Positions 54,416 through 64,000 of a stretch of DNA of 64,000 nucleotides are shown here, piece after piece. The position numbers were made by a program, and so were the translations under genes. Each line of letters starts with the position of its first letter. Position 1 is the first letter of the stretch. This stretch comes from Pelodera strongyloides (lineage: Eukaryota > Nematoda > Chromadorea > Rhabditida > Rhabditidae). The notes under the pieces were generated by a model, which had not been told where the DNA came from, searched no databases, and worked only from the letters and a program-made list of their open reading frames with translations. The stretch spans positions 46,398 to 110,397 of the forward strand of contig JAANDG010000495.1 of NCBI GenBank assembly GCA_036852015.1. The letters are read 5' to 3'.

Positions 54416-54797
54416 ATATTAAATTCATAAATTTGATTAGGAAGATTGTTTACCTTGGGTGTGTTTAACTGGGTGAGAAGCTAACACATTATGTCTCATC
54501 CTTTACTTTCCATGTTGTCCTGCATTTCGCGAAAAGTATTGAAAATGTTTTTGCAAGAAAAAAAAACCAAGTTATCATTGAAACAGCCCCGGTACAAGCA
54601 AAACAAAAAGAAAACGGAAATAGAAAATAGAACAGAGATAACCATGCGAAAGTTTGAAGGTGAAACCCCAATTGATATGCTATACCGGTATATGATAGCT
54701 GAACGAATGGTTTTGGAAAAAACAGAACATGTATAACAACAAAAACTGAGATTTCTAATAAGGTAGGGGTTCCATAAATATAAACAACAGAGAACAT

Positions 54798-54927
54798 AGG
54801 CCATATTCACCACTACGACTTCACGGGGATATGTTCCCTGGGGACATAAAATAGCCAGCCAAAGTGAGAGTGACAGAGGAAAAGACAGAAATTCCCCCTG
54901 TGGGGAATTGAGTGGTGAATATAGCCT
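54798..54927. mobile_element. D2: short inverted-repeat element (130 bp)
   Basis: Ends AGGCCATATTCACCACTA and its inverse; the inner arms CACGGGGA/TGTGGGGA are diverged. It lies between genes A and B. Confidence 0.7.
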
Positions 54928-55591
54928 CTGAACACAGAGTGGGTCCAGTGCCCTACGGTGTCATGGACCATTAGATCAGCCCGTTTCCTTCGTATTGCTA
55001 TCTATTTATGTAATTTTGTGAGGTTTTCGCATTTGTCCTGCATGCATTGTTGAATGAAACCGACCAATCATGAGTGTGTTTTGTTTCAGTACCAACTACG
55101 CTTTTCGCAGACAGATATTTTGCAAGTTATCCTTACTTTTACCAATAAATTTGAAGCATTTTTCCTGAGAAGACAATATCTTTCGGCTTTTTATGGGGGT
55201 GAACTGGGCACTCACACTGAGAAACTTCGCGCAGACACCGAAAAAGAAGTCTCGGCAACACCGCGGCACACCCTCTCCTGATTGTGGTTGTGCTCTACAG
55301 GTGCACGAAAGGTATGCCAATGACTTGGCGTACTTGTGGCGCAACTAACGCGCACGGTCAATGTATAAGACACAATTCTCCGTCGCACAACCACAATCCA
55401 GCGCGGTGTGTTTCCCGCAAATTCGCCAGTATGTTGCCATTTCTTTGAGGGGCATGCGGTGTACGCCTCTTCTACTTTATAATGTGCAGCACTTCCGCCT
55501 TCAATGGTACAACGCAAAAATGAATATATATCATTGTTTATTACTATTACGGATTTATTAAGGATTTTATTTCTCGTTTCATATTTAGAAG

Positions 55592-55597
55592 TTTATT
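55592..55597 (-). promoter_or_regulatory. Polyadenylation signal AATAAA of gene A
   Basis: AATAAA on the minus strand, 11 bases after the gene A stop codon. Confidence 0.55.
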
Positions 55598-55608
55598 GCC
55601 GCTCATCT

Positions 55609-58600
55609 TCAAGGGGACGACATAAGGCGAAGAATCGGGCAGAAACGATTCAGACTGCTGAAAAAAAGTAACTTGATGATTGATCAGTTTTGATGTAAGA
55701 GGGTCTTGTAGCTGCTACCTGTGGGGCAATTAGCTTGTAATTACCTAATGCAGGGTGTTTTTACCTAACTTTGAGTATGGATATCTTAATTGAATTCCCA
55801 GTATTGGAGCCAAACACGCAAACACACACCCACATAAAGCACACACACACATACGCACACACGCACACGAAGCGCACACACTCATGCACATACGCACACA
55901 CACGGCCACACACATCGTTGTATGTCTTCTCCGCTGTGTGTATCATTATCAGCCTTCGAAAATCAAAGCTATCAAACCGGTTCGTTGTTCGACATGAGTA
56001 ACGCACCTAACTCCGGCACGCATCGCACAATCGCATAATTGTCCCGCGTGCGCTTTCCAGTTCAGCTGCTTGAGACAAGTCTTCACAGCGCGACGAGCCC
56101 GCTTCTCATCGATTAGCGGATTGCATCTGTAATAAATACATATTGACCTCAGACCTATAGGTTCTTAGGTACTGACGCTAGGCTACTCTTAACGGAGAAC
56201 CTATCAAAAATGGTGATGTGCCCCAATGTATGTAGGTTTCCAATGAAATAGTAAAAAGACGTGCGTCCGAAATAATAAAACACTGTTCGTGCTAGAGCTT
56301 TTTGTTTGGAAAATTGGATGTGGAAGTTGTGCTTGTGCAACATTGGTGCGAAAAGAATTTCCCGGTTTTTCTACATCTGGCCCTCATATCGCACACATAA
56401 CTCAGTATGTGCAGCTCTACATGTGCACCCATCTTTCTGTGCGGCACCAGTACGAAGCTTTAGAAATACAAAAAAAAGCTCTCACCCGCGACGATCAAAG
56501 CAGAAACCTCCTCTGTTCCGTGCAAGATAACAGTTCTGAATGCACATTCCGAAATTGATGGCAGCATTACCAACCGGCTGAAAGAAGAGTCAAGTTACCA
56601 GACGTTGGCAAATATATAAGAAATAAATGGACAGCACGCACATATACTTCACTCCTGAGGTCAGACAGCGCACCTACTTGTAAGGGCCAGATGTGCGCCG
56701 CCGTTCCGTGGCGCACCACCATTTGTGCGGCGTTATTGCAGAAATTTTGCGATGTTGTCACTGTCACCTTGGCGTAACTTTTAACTAACGACGACTCAGA
56801 CTTCTAGTTGTTACTGGTTCGAATCAATAAATAACTAAAACATAATTTACTTTAACGTTCTTGATCATTCCTGAGCTCAGGATTTCATTCCGATGGCTTT
56901 GCAGTTGTGCATTTCCCAATTGAATCGCTCTTTGAAAGTTGTAGTGAGGTACTTGAGGTTGCGCTCGGTTATTTGTACAACTAAAAGAATATTAACATTC
57001 GCCAAAAATATCGACCGCGGTAGGGATCGAACCTACAATCTTCTGCTCCGTAGGCAGACGCGTTATCCATTGCGCCACGCGGCCGGTGGTTTCTTGTCGG
57101 AGGGAAGGTTTCTTGAGAGAAGCTCGCTCTTTTCACAGCAGTTTTTCTAGTTTTCCAGAGCAGCTATTTCGTTGAATCATGATAACCATCACTAACAAAC
57201 AGCTATTATTGTTATGATAAGCAAGCAGGAGGAATCTATTTTAGTATTGTTATACTATTGATAACAATTTGGAAATAAGTTACCACATGACTGAACTGTC
57301 ATTATTGATATTTGATAATTAACATGAAAATTAACCCACGTTCTAGCATTGTTGAACACACAGCTAAGGAACTGCCTTAGCACGGGAGTCTTCTGATCTA
57401 TACACTGCTTCAGAGCATAGGGATTAGAAGTAATCTGAAACTTTTAAGTACGTTCCACACCACAGGTGACATGGAATACCACCGTCGGATTTTCGTCCTC
57501 CACCCCATTTGATGACCACTTCGTGACCTCTTGGATACTAATTTTTCTCGAAACTATCTCTAAATGGTTGCGAAATGGTCGGTGACCAGCCACAAATACT
57601 TTTTTAGAAAGCCAAGAGAGATAATTTACTATTCGATCGATCGCCCTACTACGTTCTCAGGCGCGCAGCGCGGGCATGCGAATCCGCGTCCGCGGTAAAG
57701 AGACGGCTTTTTGACATGGGAAATGCGGAGATGCAGAAAAGATGGCGGGTTTTGTTTCTCTCTGTCTCGAGTTTGTCAATGCAAATTTACAGTCCTTGCC
57801 CGCGGACGCGGATTCGCATGTCCGCGCTGCGCGCCTGAGGACCAGAGTATCGGGCATAAATATTATATCCTCACTCACCGACTGGAATGCCGAATAGCAT
57901 CCTGCCGAGCATTGTATCAATTTATTGACTGTATCATCTCCACAACTCTGTTCTTCGGAACACGTACATTGTCGGATGGAGCCAGGCATCCGAGATTGAT
58001 GCAAGATTTGAACGCCCATCCTCGCAATCTAGAATAGATCGTAATCGTTTTGAAAGATAAAGATAAAAGATGAAGAGTACCCGGTTATATCAACCGACTC
58101 CGCAGAAACGGTGCGCCGGGGTCCAGTTCATTTCTGAAGCAACATACTGGCCTTTAAATTTCCCGGACCGGAGGACAATTTTCTCGGGAAGCCGATTGTT
58201 CTCCGACAGTTATACCCAGCTATCAACTTTGCCACTTTGGGTGGGGTTTTGAAACGTTGGACTAAATCCAATTACTGGTAGGCTAAAAGCAGCCCTGTAA
58301 ATTTATACACATCGATTTACACAGGCAGACTCATTAAAAAATTAGGTTATCGTTCAAAGAGATACGACTCTTACGCCGCAACAACTTCCCTGTGTAAGCG
58401 TTTCCATAAGCCACTTCACCTCCTCGTAACAATAGAAAGAAAATTATTATAATCATTGATAAACTATATCAAACCTTATCCAGAGGCCGTATTCACCATT
58501 CTTACGGAAAAAATTCCCCGGGAAAAGAAATTACCCAGGGACAATTCCCTAGCGAAAATCCTCCCCGGGAAATATTTTTTCCCTTTCCGGAAAAGTTTTT

Positions 58601-59641
58601 ATCCCTTCCCGAATTCACGCTCCATTTGGGAAACGGGGAATTTTACCCAAGGGGAAATTCAAAGAAAATATAATTAATTGGTATGTTTATGCTTAATTTC
58701 GTTGTAATATAATTTTGCATATTTTCGTTCTTAATCTAAGCACCCTCAATATTATTATATAGTTAGAGCTAGGATCAACACAATTTCCGTTAGATAACAT
58801 TTAAGGACAATACCCAACGAAAAATTGCGAACAATAAGGTCGTACAGTACAGATAGGTTGTACAGACATTCTCCCGGTAAGATAAGGAGCAAAAAAAGTT
58901 GCGGGGAATCGAAGCCCGGCCTTGTGGGTGAGAGCCACAAATCCTAACCACTAGACCACAACGGATTGTGTTGTGCTCGGTAATAGTACTCGCCACAATA
59001 CCTTTTTATGGAGATGGGGGGGGGACATCAATTCTTTTCTTTCTACAAGAATTTCTTCGCTATGATTTGAGAAAAAGGTAGTAGTCCATCCATAGCACAC
59101 TTAGACCATTTATTTAGGGTAAAATATATGCCGGACGCGTGAATTTTCATACTACGGCAAGCTTTTCGGGAGTCTGTTGAATGCGGAAGTCGCATTATTT
59201 GCCTTATAACATGTAGTAATTAGTAGATATCCTTTCAATATTTTCTTATCGTCATAATGAAAGAGAATAGAAAAACATTAGCGTAAATATCTTTTTTTTG
59301 TTGTACTTAAAGAAATATTAGTTATATTGTCAAACATTCAAATAAAACACAGAAATAATGTTTAAATACAACTTTTCGACGAAAAATATACCACAACACT
59401 TGGGTAATTTCTGGTTTACCCGTGCCAAGCTCGGGTAAAATTTTCCGTTTCCCAGCTCGCTTTTTGGGAAAAGGGAAAAAGTGGTGAATTCGGGGAAAAG
59501 GGAAAAATGGTCATTTTGGGTAAAATACTTTCCCGGGAAACGATTTTACCCGGGTAAATGTAGTGGTGAATACAGCCTCTGCTCTGATTTTGCCAATGTC
59601 GAAGAGACGCAAAGTGCAAGTAGACATAACCGAAGCAGCAT
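55609..59641 (-). CDS. Gene A: secreted cysteine-rich protein, paralogue of gene B; exon 1 split by a mobile element
   Basis: Exons in transcript order: 59641-59582 plus 58480-58475 (exon 1, interrupted by the element at 58481-59581), 58422-58375, 58028-57879, 56803-56678, 56577-56486, 56126-56007, 55657-55609. Without the element they total 651 nt (216 aa plus stop) with every phase consistent. Exon 1 encodes a clear signal peptide (MLLRLCLLALCVSSTLA). The mature part has 16 cysteines. Motifs are GSCCG, CTCSEEQSC then CSAGCYSAF, FGMCIQNCY...FCFD, and LCDCAMRAGV. A TTTCAG six bases before the ATG (59648-59653) looks like a trans-splice acceptor. An AATAAA lies at 55592-55597, just after the stop. 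The first intron, left of the element, is 52 bp. With the element in place the frame runs to a stop inside it, so this copy may be inactive. Function is unknown. Confidence 0.6.
57012..57084 (-). tRNA. tRNA-Arg (anticodon ACG)
   Basis: Read on the minus strand from 57084, the acceptor GGCCGCG pairs with CGCGGTC (one G-U). The D-arm is GGCGCAATGGATAACGC, the anticodon stem TCTGC/GCAGA closes the 7-base loop CTACGGA (anticodon ACG), and the T-arm contains TTCGATC. All stems are intact, so it looks functional. It lies in the gene A intron between the exons at 57879-58028 and 56678-56803, on the same strand as the gene. Confidence 0.93.
57656..57839. repeat. GC-rich inverted repeat, 40-bp arms, in gene A intron
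   Basis: Arms start CTCAGGCGCGCAGCGCGG and differ at one position (CGGGCATG versus CGGACATG). The outer end lies 39 bp from the exon at 57879. It is unlike families A-E. Confidence 0.9.
58048..58130 (-). repeat. CCCCGGTGC repeat, copy 3 (inverted)
   Basis: GATAAAGATAAAAGATGAAG, then ATCAACCGACTCCGCAGAAA and GGTGCGCCGGGGTCC. It lies in the gene A intron next to the exon at 57879-58028. Confidence 0.65.
58481..59581. mobile_element. D3: 1.1-kb inverted-repeat element inside exon 1 of gene A
   Basis: It begins CAGAGGCCGTATTCACCA and ends with the inverse (TGGTGAATACAGCCTCTG). Runs rich in CCCGGG and TTCCC near both ends extend the inverted similarity. The interior carries a tRNA-Glu-like pseudogene and AT-rich filler, with no transposase frame, so it is non-autonomous. 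The same ends are found on D1 and D2. The flanks (ATCAGAG and GATAAG on the minus strand) join into an open coding frame when the element is removed. Confidence 0.75.
58894..58965 (-). pseudogene. Degenerate tRNA-Glu (CTC)-like sequence inside the D3 element
   Basis: On the minus strand it begins TCCGTTGTGGTCTAGTGG, like tRNA-Glu, and has the loop CTCTCAC (anticodon CTC) between TGTGG and CCACA. The 3' acceptor strand reads CAACTTT instead of pairing with TCCGTTG, and the T-stem is mismatched. It is therefore a tRNA pseudogene or a tRNA-derived module. It lies within the inverted-repeat element at 58481-59581 and is followed by a T-run on its own strand. Confidence 0.75.
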
Positions 59642-59647
59642 GTTTCA

Positions 59648-59653
59648 CTGAAA
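59648..59653 (-). promoter_or_regulatory. Probable spliced-leader acceptor before gene A
   Basis: On the minus strand GGTTTCAG is followed by TGAAAC and the gene A ATG. A TTTCAG so close to a start codon, with no upstream coding exon, is typical of nematode trans-splicing. Confidence 0.5.
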
Positions 59654-59766
59654 CCATTTACACTGACTAATGCAGAACTCGCTCAATATGGAAGATGTTG
59701 AAATCTTCGATACCACGTGATAGAGCCCCATGCCTATAGATGAGAATCGAAGAAAAACAAAGAAAC

Positions 59767-59937
59767 TTAAAGCGAAATGCCGGCCGGTTTTTGAAACACA
59801 TCGTGAACAACTGAATTCTTACGTATTTATGCTAATTTGCTCGATTTTTTATTCTAATTTATGTTCATTTACATATACTGCATAGGAATGTTGATGTCCA
59901 CAATGCGTTTAAAAAACCGGCCAGTATTTCGCTTTAA
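59767..59937. repeat. A-family palindrome upstream of gene A
   Basis: A full-length copy starts about 125 bp upstream of the gene A start codon. Confidence 0.85.
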
Positions 59938-60714
59938 TCATAAAAGATGAATTCAGAAGTTTTGGAAAATGGTTCATATTCACCCAACCAACCATATTAG
60001 GATCGCTATAGGAGAGCGCCATGAAAAAAGCTGAACAGCAGAAACAAGAAAATGCAGGTACTACCAAGTGTACCTGTGTACCACTGCGCAGAAGCAGAGC
60101 AGATATATAGACATTGTATTACAATTTACGAGCAAACAGATTACGCACACTATCAGTCAAACTCAACAAAAAGCAGCAAAATAAGTAAGAAATTTTGAGT
60201 ATTTCGCCAAATACGATTTCTCTTTCTACGATTTCTCTTTCGAAGTGGTAGCCAAACGGTTTGGCCCACGACAAAAACCGGTGAACCGTCGCCAAATGGT
60301 TCCTTCGTTTTCTATGTCATGGGCTGGACTGCATCTAGAGATAGTCCAAGTTCACGCCAACGCATAATTGTAAGGCAGGATGCTGGTAAGATTCTTGTGA
60401 TTCTAAGCCTAAAAATACGGTAGATATCTGTACTAAAATTCGAACCTACACCAGACAAGGATAAAATGAAATGAATCTGTATTTTTAAAGTGAAGTTTAC
60501 CTGCGCAACCTTCGACCACAGCAATTCTCAAATTTCCCACGAGTAGCAGGATTTAGAGAGAGAGAGAGAGATAGAGAGAGAGATAGAGCGAGAGAGATAC
60601 CTTTTCTTCCTTTCCAGAGAGCAACAATAACTAAATTTGGCTATAATCCTTTTGTTAGGGAGTTCACAGTTCTCAATTCAAAGGAGATTTTACATTTTAC
60701 GAGTAACTTCTCTC

Positions 60715-60872
60715 TTACCCTCTCCGCCATTGCCCGCCTCTCTCCCTCTCCTTCTCTCTCCCCTTCTCTCTCTCCCTTCTCCTCTCTCTTCTCTCTCTCC
60801 CCTCTCCTCTCTCTCTCGCTCTCGCTCTCTTCTCTCATCTCTCTCTCTCTCTTCTCTCTCTCCCTATCTCCC
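60715..60872. repeat. CT-rich tract
   Basis: CT with CCT and TTCTC interruptions; several duplicated TCTCTTCTCTC blocks. Confidence 0.9.
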
Positions 60873-62559
60873 TCGTTCTTAATCGCTCAACCTTCTTTCT
60901 CGCATTTTCAGCGAACTGGTTCAAAACAATTTCTCCGTGTTTCGTTGTTGCACTGTATTATTGTAGAACTCTTATTGTGCGATGAGAAATACAAAAAAAA
61001 ATAACTACGAAAATCATTTTCGTTACAAGGTCAATGCTGAATGCTGTTCTATTAAAATAGGAAAATAGGTTTAACACGAAACCCAAGCAATACATATCAT
61101 TCAATGAAAACAAACTTTAAGTGAAGAAATTGTACTATAAAATATGAAATGATGTGAAAAAACTAATGAAAAGTGAATATTAACTAAAACTTAATATGTA
61201 AGATGTAAGCTATATAAGTTGAATCTTATACCGTGTTAACACGGAAAAGAATATGTGCGAGCGACGGCACAAACCTAATGGTATTGCCGCGACATTTTTT
61301 ATAAGACCGCCGCATACACATTAGCACTACAGGGGACGCGGCGCACATAGACAAAACATAGTGCGGCGCGACATAAACATAAACGTAGAGCGGCGCTGAC
61401 AATGCTAGTTTTATGGACTTATAAGCTCTTAGCACAATGGCCAATACACAATACATCTATATTATTGTGGAACAAAGTGACAAGTGTACGCCGCTCCAGC
61501 TCTGGCGCATTGCCGCGCCAGCTCCAAAAGGTGCGCCGCATGTGCGCCAACTGTAAATGAACACTCCGCGCAAGCGGAGCGCTGTTGCGGGAGTTCTTTC
61601 AGTTCGCGGCTGAGCCTACGCTCGCGCACTGATATTGGTGCCAGAGAATTCCAATACAGTCTCAGGAAAAAATATGTTGGTGATTCAATATATGAAAAGG
61701 TTTTCCAATGTTACCTATCAGATACGCGACAAAAATAGAACGTTTTAGAAAAATCTTCAAAACCAAACCCAAGTGATCTCAAGCCGGTCAAACCTCAGTC
61801 CTGCTCTCCTTTTAAACCTTCCTCAACCACTTTGAATTAGTTTTCCTTCTCCAGTGAAAATGCTGTTCACTAAACACGGAAATGTTAAAAAAAAAAACAC
61901 AAGAGACGAACATAAACCATTTCGTCAAACTTGAAAACCACCGCTAATTTGCATAGAAAAATGGAAATAGAATTCGCCAAATGCTGTGTTGCTCTTTGAA
62001 CTTTTTATACATACAATACACGTCATAGTCATAGCACAATAAATTGAAGGTAAACCAAACTTAGTGTCATACCCATTAGCTGTGGTTCGCGGCGCCGCGG
62101 CGAGAGTCTGGCGCGAAAATCCATGTACTGGATCAGACAAAAAAGGTGCGCGGCGCCTCCGCCTCATCGTTGGCAATATTCCCTTATCCGAAAAATACTA
62201 TATTTCATACTTAGTTTTTATTCCAATCATCCTAATGCCAGCAAAAAAAAAATTTATTCACATATTCTACAAACTGTACTTACAAGAAGTTATACGAAGA
62301 TACGCTGACTAGTCTAATGAAGCTACAAAGCAATAAATCAATCCCACACTCGGTAATCAATTAACAACTGATAAACTCATACTGTATTTAAAAATTTCTT
62401 TTTAAATCTGAAGCTCTGAGCCTTATGAAGGTATCCACGTTTTGAGCAAAACCTAGTACTCTCATACAATTTAAAGTATAGATTAAGAAAAAACTAATAG
62501 TCTTAAAAATATGTGCACTATCACATATCACACAGTAAGCTACCAAAATACTTCCCACT

Positions 62560-62628
62560 ATGATTAATTTCTCAAGTAATAATTAATTTCTCAAGTAATA
62601 ATTAATTTCTCAAGTAATAAAAAGAATT
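62560..62628. repeat. 22-bp tandem repeat AATTAATTTCTCAAGTAAT
   Basis: Three exact copies in AT-rich intergenic DNA. Confidence 0.9.
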
Positions 62629-63025
62629 CAATAAGTCTACAAGTAAATCGGCTACACTCCACACTTTTTACATACTTTTGTACGATTTGCGTCCCAAGAA
62701 ATCTAACTCCCTGAGAGAACGGTTGCATAAAAAAGCTCTATAGCATCTTTACAACAAAAAAAAAACGGTTCAAAAATCTAACCCCAGTTCACCTAATGAT
62801 TGTACCCGACAAAACATTGGCAAAATTTTTCTTTTAAATACATATATAAAGCCGAATTTACGGAATGTTGTTACATAATAGATCATATAGATACACTATA
62901 CAGTACAAAATACAATAGTTTTTGCTCGTATTAATTATGAAAGCACTATAAACGGAAAAAGGGGAGATACGGTAACAGTTTATTTCAACTCTTAATTAGC
63001 AAGGAATGTAGGAACACGTAATCAT

Positions 63026-63140
63026 TTGAAGCGGTACAACACTGGTTTTTGAAATTTTAAACCCACGCTTCAAACCGCATTCCCGCGTTTCAGGTTCCAG
63101 CCCCCACTTTTCAAAACCAGGTGCCATACCACTTTAAATA
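63026..63140. repeat. C-family palindrome, short
   Basis: Left tip GAAGCGGTACAACACTGG; right end AAACCAGGTGCCATACCAC then TTTAAA. Confidence 0.65.
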
Positions 63141-63205
63141 TATGCAAATGCATAAGACCCCCCCCCCCCACCACTCCATCTACCTCAATCCCATCTCCCA
63201 ATCAC

Positions 63206-64000
63206 CTAAAAATGGAATTTGTTCATAAAGAGATACCCCGCGGCAGCTCCCGCAACACCAAGTACTACCAACTGAAGTGTGTACCGCGGAATGGCGGCCT
63301 GGTGTCGTACCGGACGCTCCTTAACCTTCTGAGTGTATTCGTCAAAGAAACGTCCTGAAAGAAAGAAGAATATATGAATGTTACACAAACACACATATAA
63401 ACACACAGACATACACACACCACATACACACACACACATACACAAGTAAGGACAAACATCTACCCTCGGCGTGCCGAATATATAACACATAACACGAGGC
63501 CAAAATATCTTTACCTAAGCTAACCAATAACTACGATCTTACTACTCGCATTCTGCTCCATGTGTTATGCTCTATATCGTCAATTGACTCCCAAACATGC
63601 TTCTCACAAAACATTACATTTCATTCACAAAACAAGTAGCCATCGTCAATCCAATGTTTCAACTAGTTGATTTAGTTGGATGTTTCAGTTTCAACTACTT
63701 CATTTAGTTAGGAATAAGGAAACAGCTGTCAATGTTAGAGTTCGACTCGTTATTCGTTATGAATACGAAAGTTGGAAAGTGGAAACTTGAAAAGCAAAAC
63801 TGAATAAAGAGGGACACCTACATTACAATTTGTTCTGATGATTTAATACCCAACCCGATCATGAATACAGTCTTTAACCTTGTTTCGACGCTTCTTTCGC
63901 ACTGATGGAAGTCACCAAAAGAGCTCTAATGTTTCGCCAACAACTTACTTCGCTTTTCTTCTTTTCTTCAGAACAAAGTACTCAATATATACAACGATTA
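63206..64000 (-). CDS. Small single-span protein, 3' part only (gene continues past the right edge)
   Basis: Exons in transcript order: beyond 64000 to 63949, 63901-63879 (23 nt), 63354-63206. Phases match, with two bases carried into the 23-nt exon and one base carried out. The last exon encodes a basic soluble stretch (RFFDEYTQKVKERPVRHQ) then a hydrophobic segment (LQLVVLGVAGAAAGYLFM) and ends NKFHF stop. A short basic protein with one C-terminal membrane helix is typical of small mitochondrial inner-membrane subunits and tail-anchored proteins, but I cannot name it. The 5' end is outside the window. The intron between the second and last exons contains a CA repeat. Confidence 0.55.

Larger units (their letters stand above)
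59642..63205. other. Intergenic region between gene A and the right-edge gene
   Basis: It holds an A-type palindrome (59767-59937), GA and CT tracts (60555-60872), a GC-rich stretch near 61490-61620 with repeated gtgcgcc words, a three-copy 22-bp tandem (62560-62628) and a C-type palindrome (63026-63140). A possible minus-strand exon pair near 60312-60520 is discussed under findings. Confidence 0.55.

Noticed and set aside
51858..58422. Genes A and B as one gene
   Set aside because: The last exon of A (55609-55657) follows in phase after a strong TTTCAG, ends in a stop and has AATAAA just downstream; B has its own putative start.
61226..61456. Cys-containing minus-strand ORF of 76 codons
   Set aside because: No splice context and biased by repeated gcggcgc/aaacataa words.

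Overview
This is a eukaryotic, almost certainly nematode, genomic window. The evidence is interspersed arrays of the nematode telomere hexamer TTAGGC, introns ending in TTTCAG, several introns of about 50 bp, and a probable spliced-leader acceptor a few bases before one ATG. There are no operons, Shine-Dalgarno sites or long open frames. Nearly all coding sequence is in short exons, so single-frame ORFs are misleading and genes were rebuilt exon by exon from splice sites and phase.

Layout: 1-11462 is intergenic and rich in CT/GA microsatellites and palindromic elements. 11463-48354 (+) holds one large gene of 40 proposed exons. It encodes a single-pass receptor tyrosine phosphatase of the R3 type (DEP-1/PTPRJ-like): signal peptide, about eight fibronectin III domains, one membrane span and one PTP domain with an intact HCSAGVGRS signature and WPD loop. 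Proposed exons sum to 4119 nt, exactly 1373 codons including the stop. Introns of 5.7 kb and 10.5 kb isolate the transmembrane exon from the ectodomain and the phosphatase domain.

Convergent to it, on the minus strand, lie two related cysteine-rich secreted-protein genes: gene B (53665-51858) and gene A (59641-55609). They share a CxC...CxxxCY module and an FGxCxxxC...CFD module, but I do not recognise the family. The signal-peptide exon of gene A is split by a 1.1-kb inverted-repeat element, so the allele shown may be broken. The 3' end of gene B runs into a six-unit tandem array that repeats its last codons and stop. A tRNA-Arg(ACG) gene lies in an intron of gene A. A small protein with one hydrophobic segment is cut by the right edge of the window on the minus strand.

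The rest is mobile and repetitive DNA: three families of 100-180 bp palindromes (called A, B and C here, about 30 copies or fragments), two further inverted-repeat families (D, E), a foldback element, a 5'-truncated LINE end inserted inside a palindrome, tRNA-derived sequences, and many mini- and microsatellites. Much of the gene's bulk comes from these insertions in introns.
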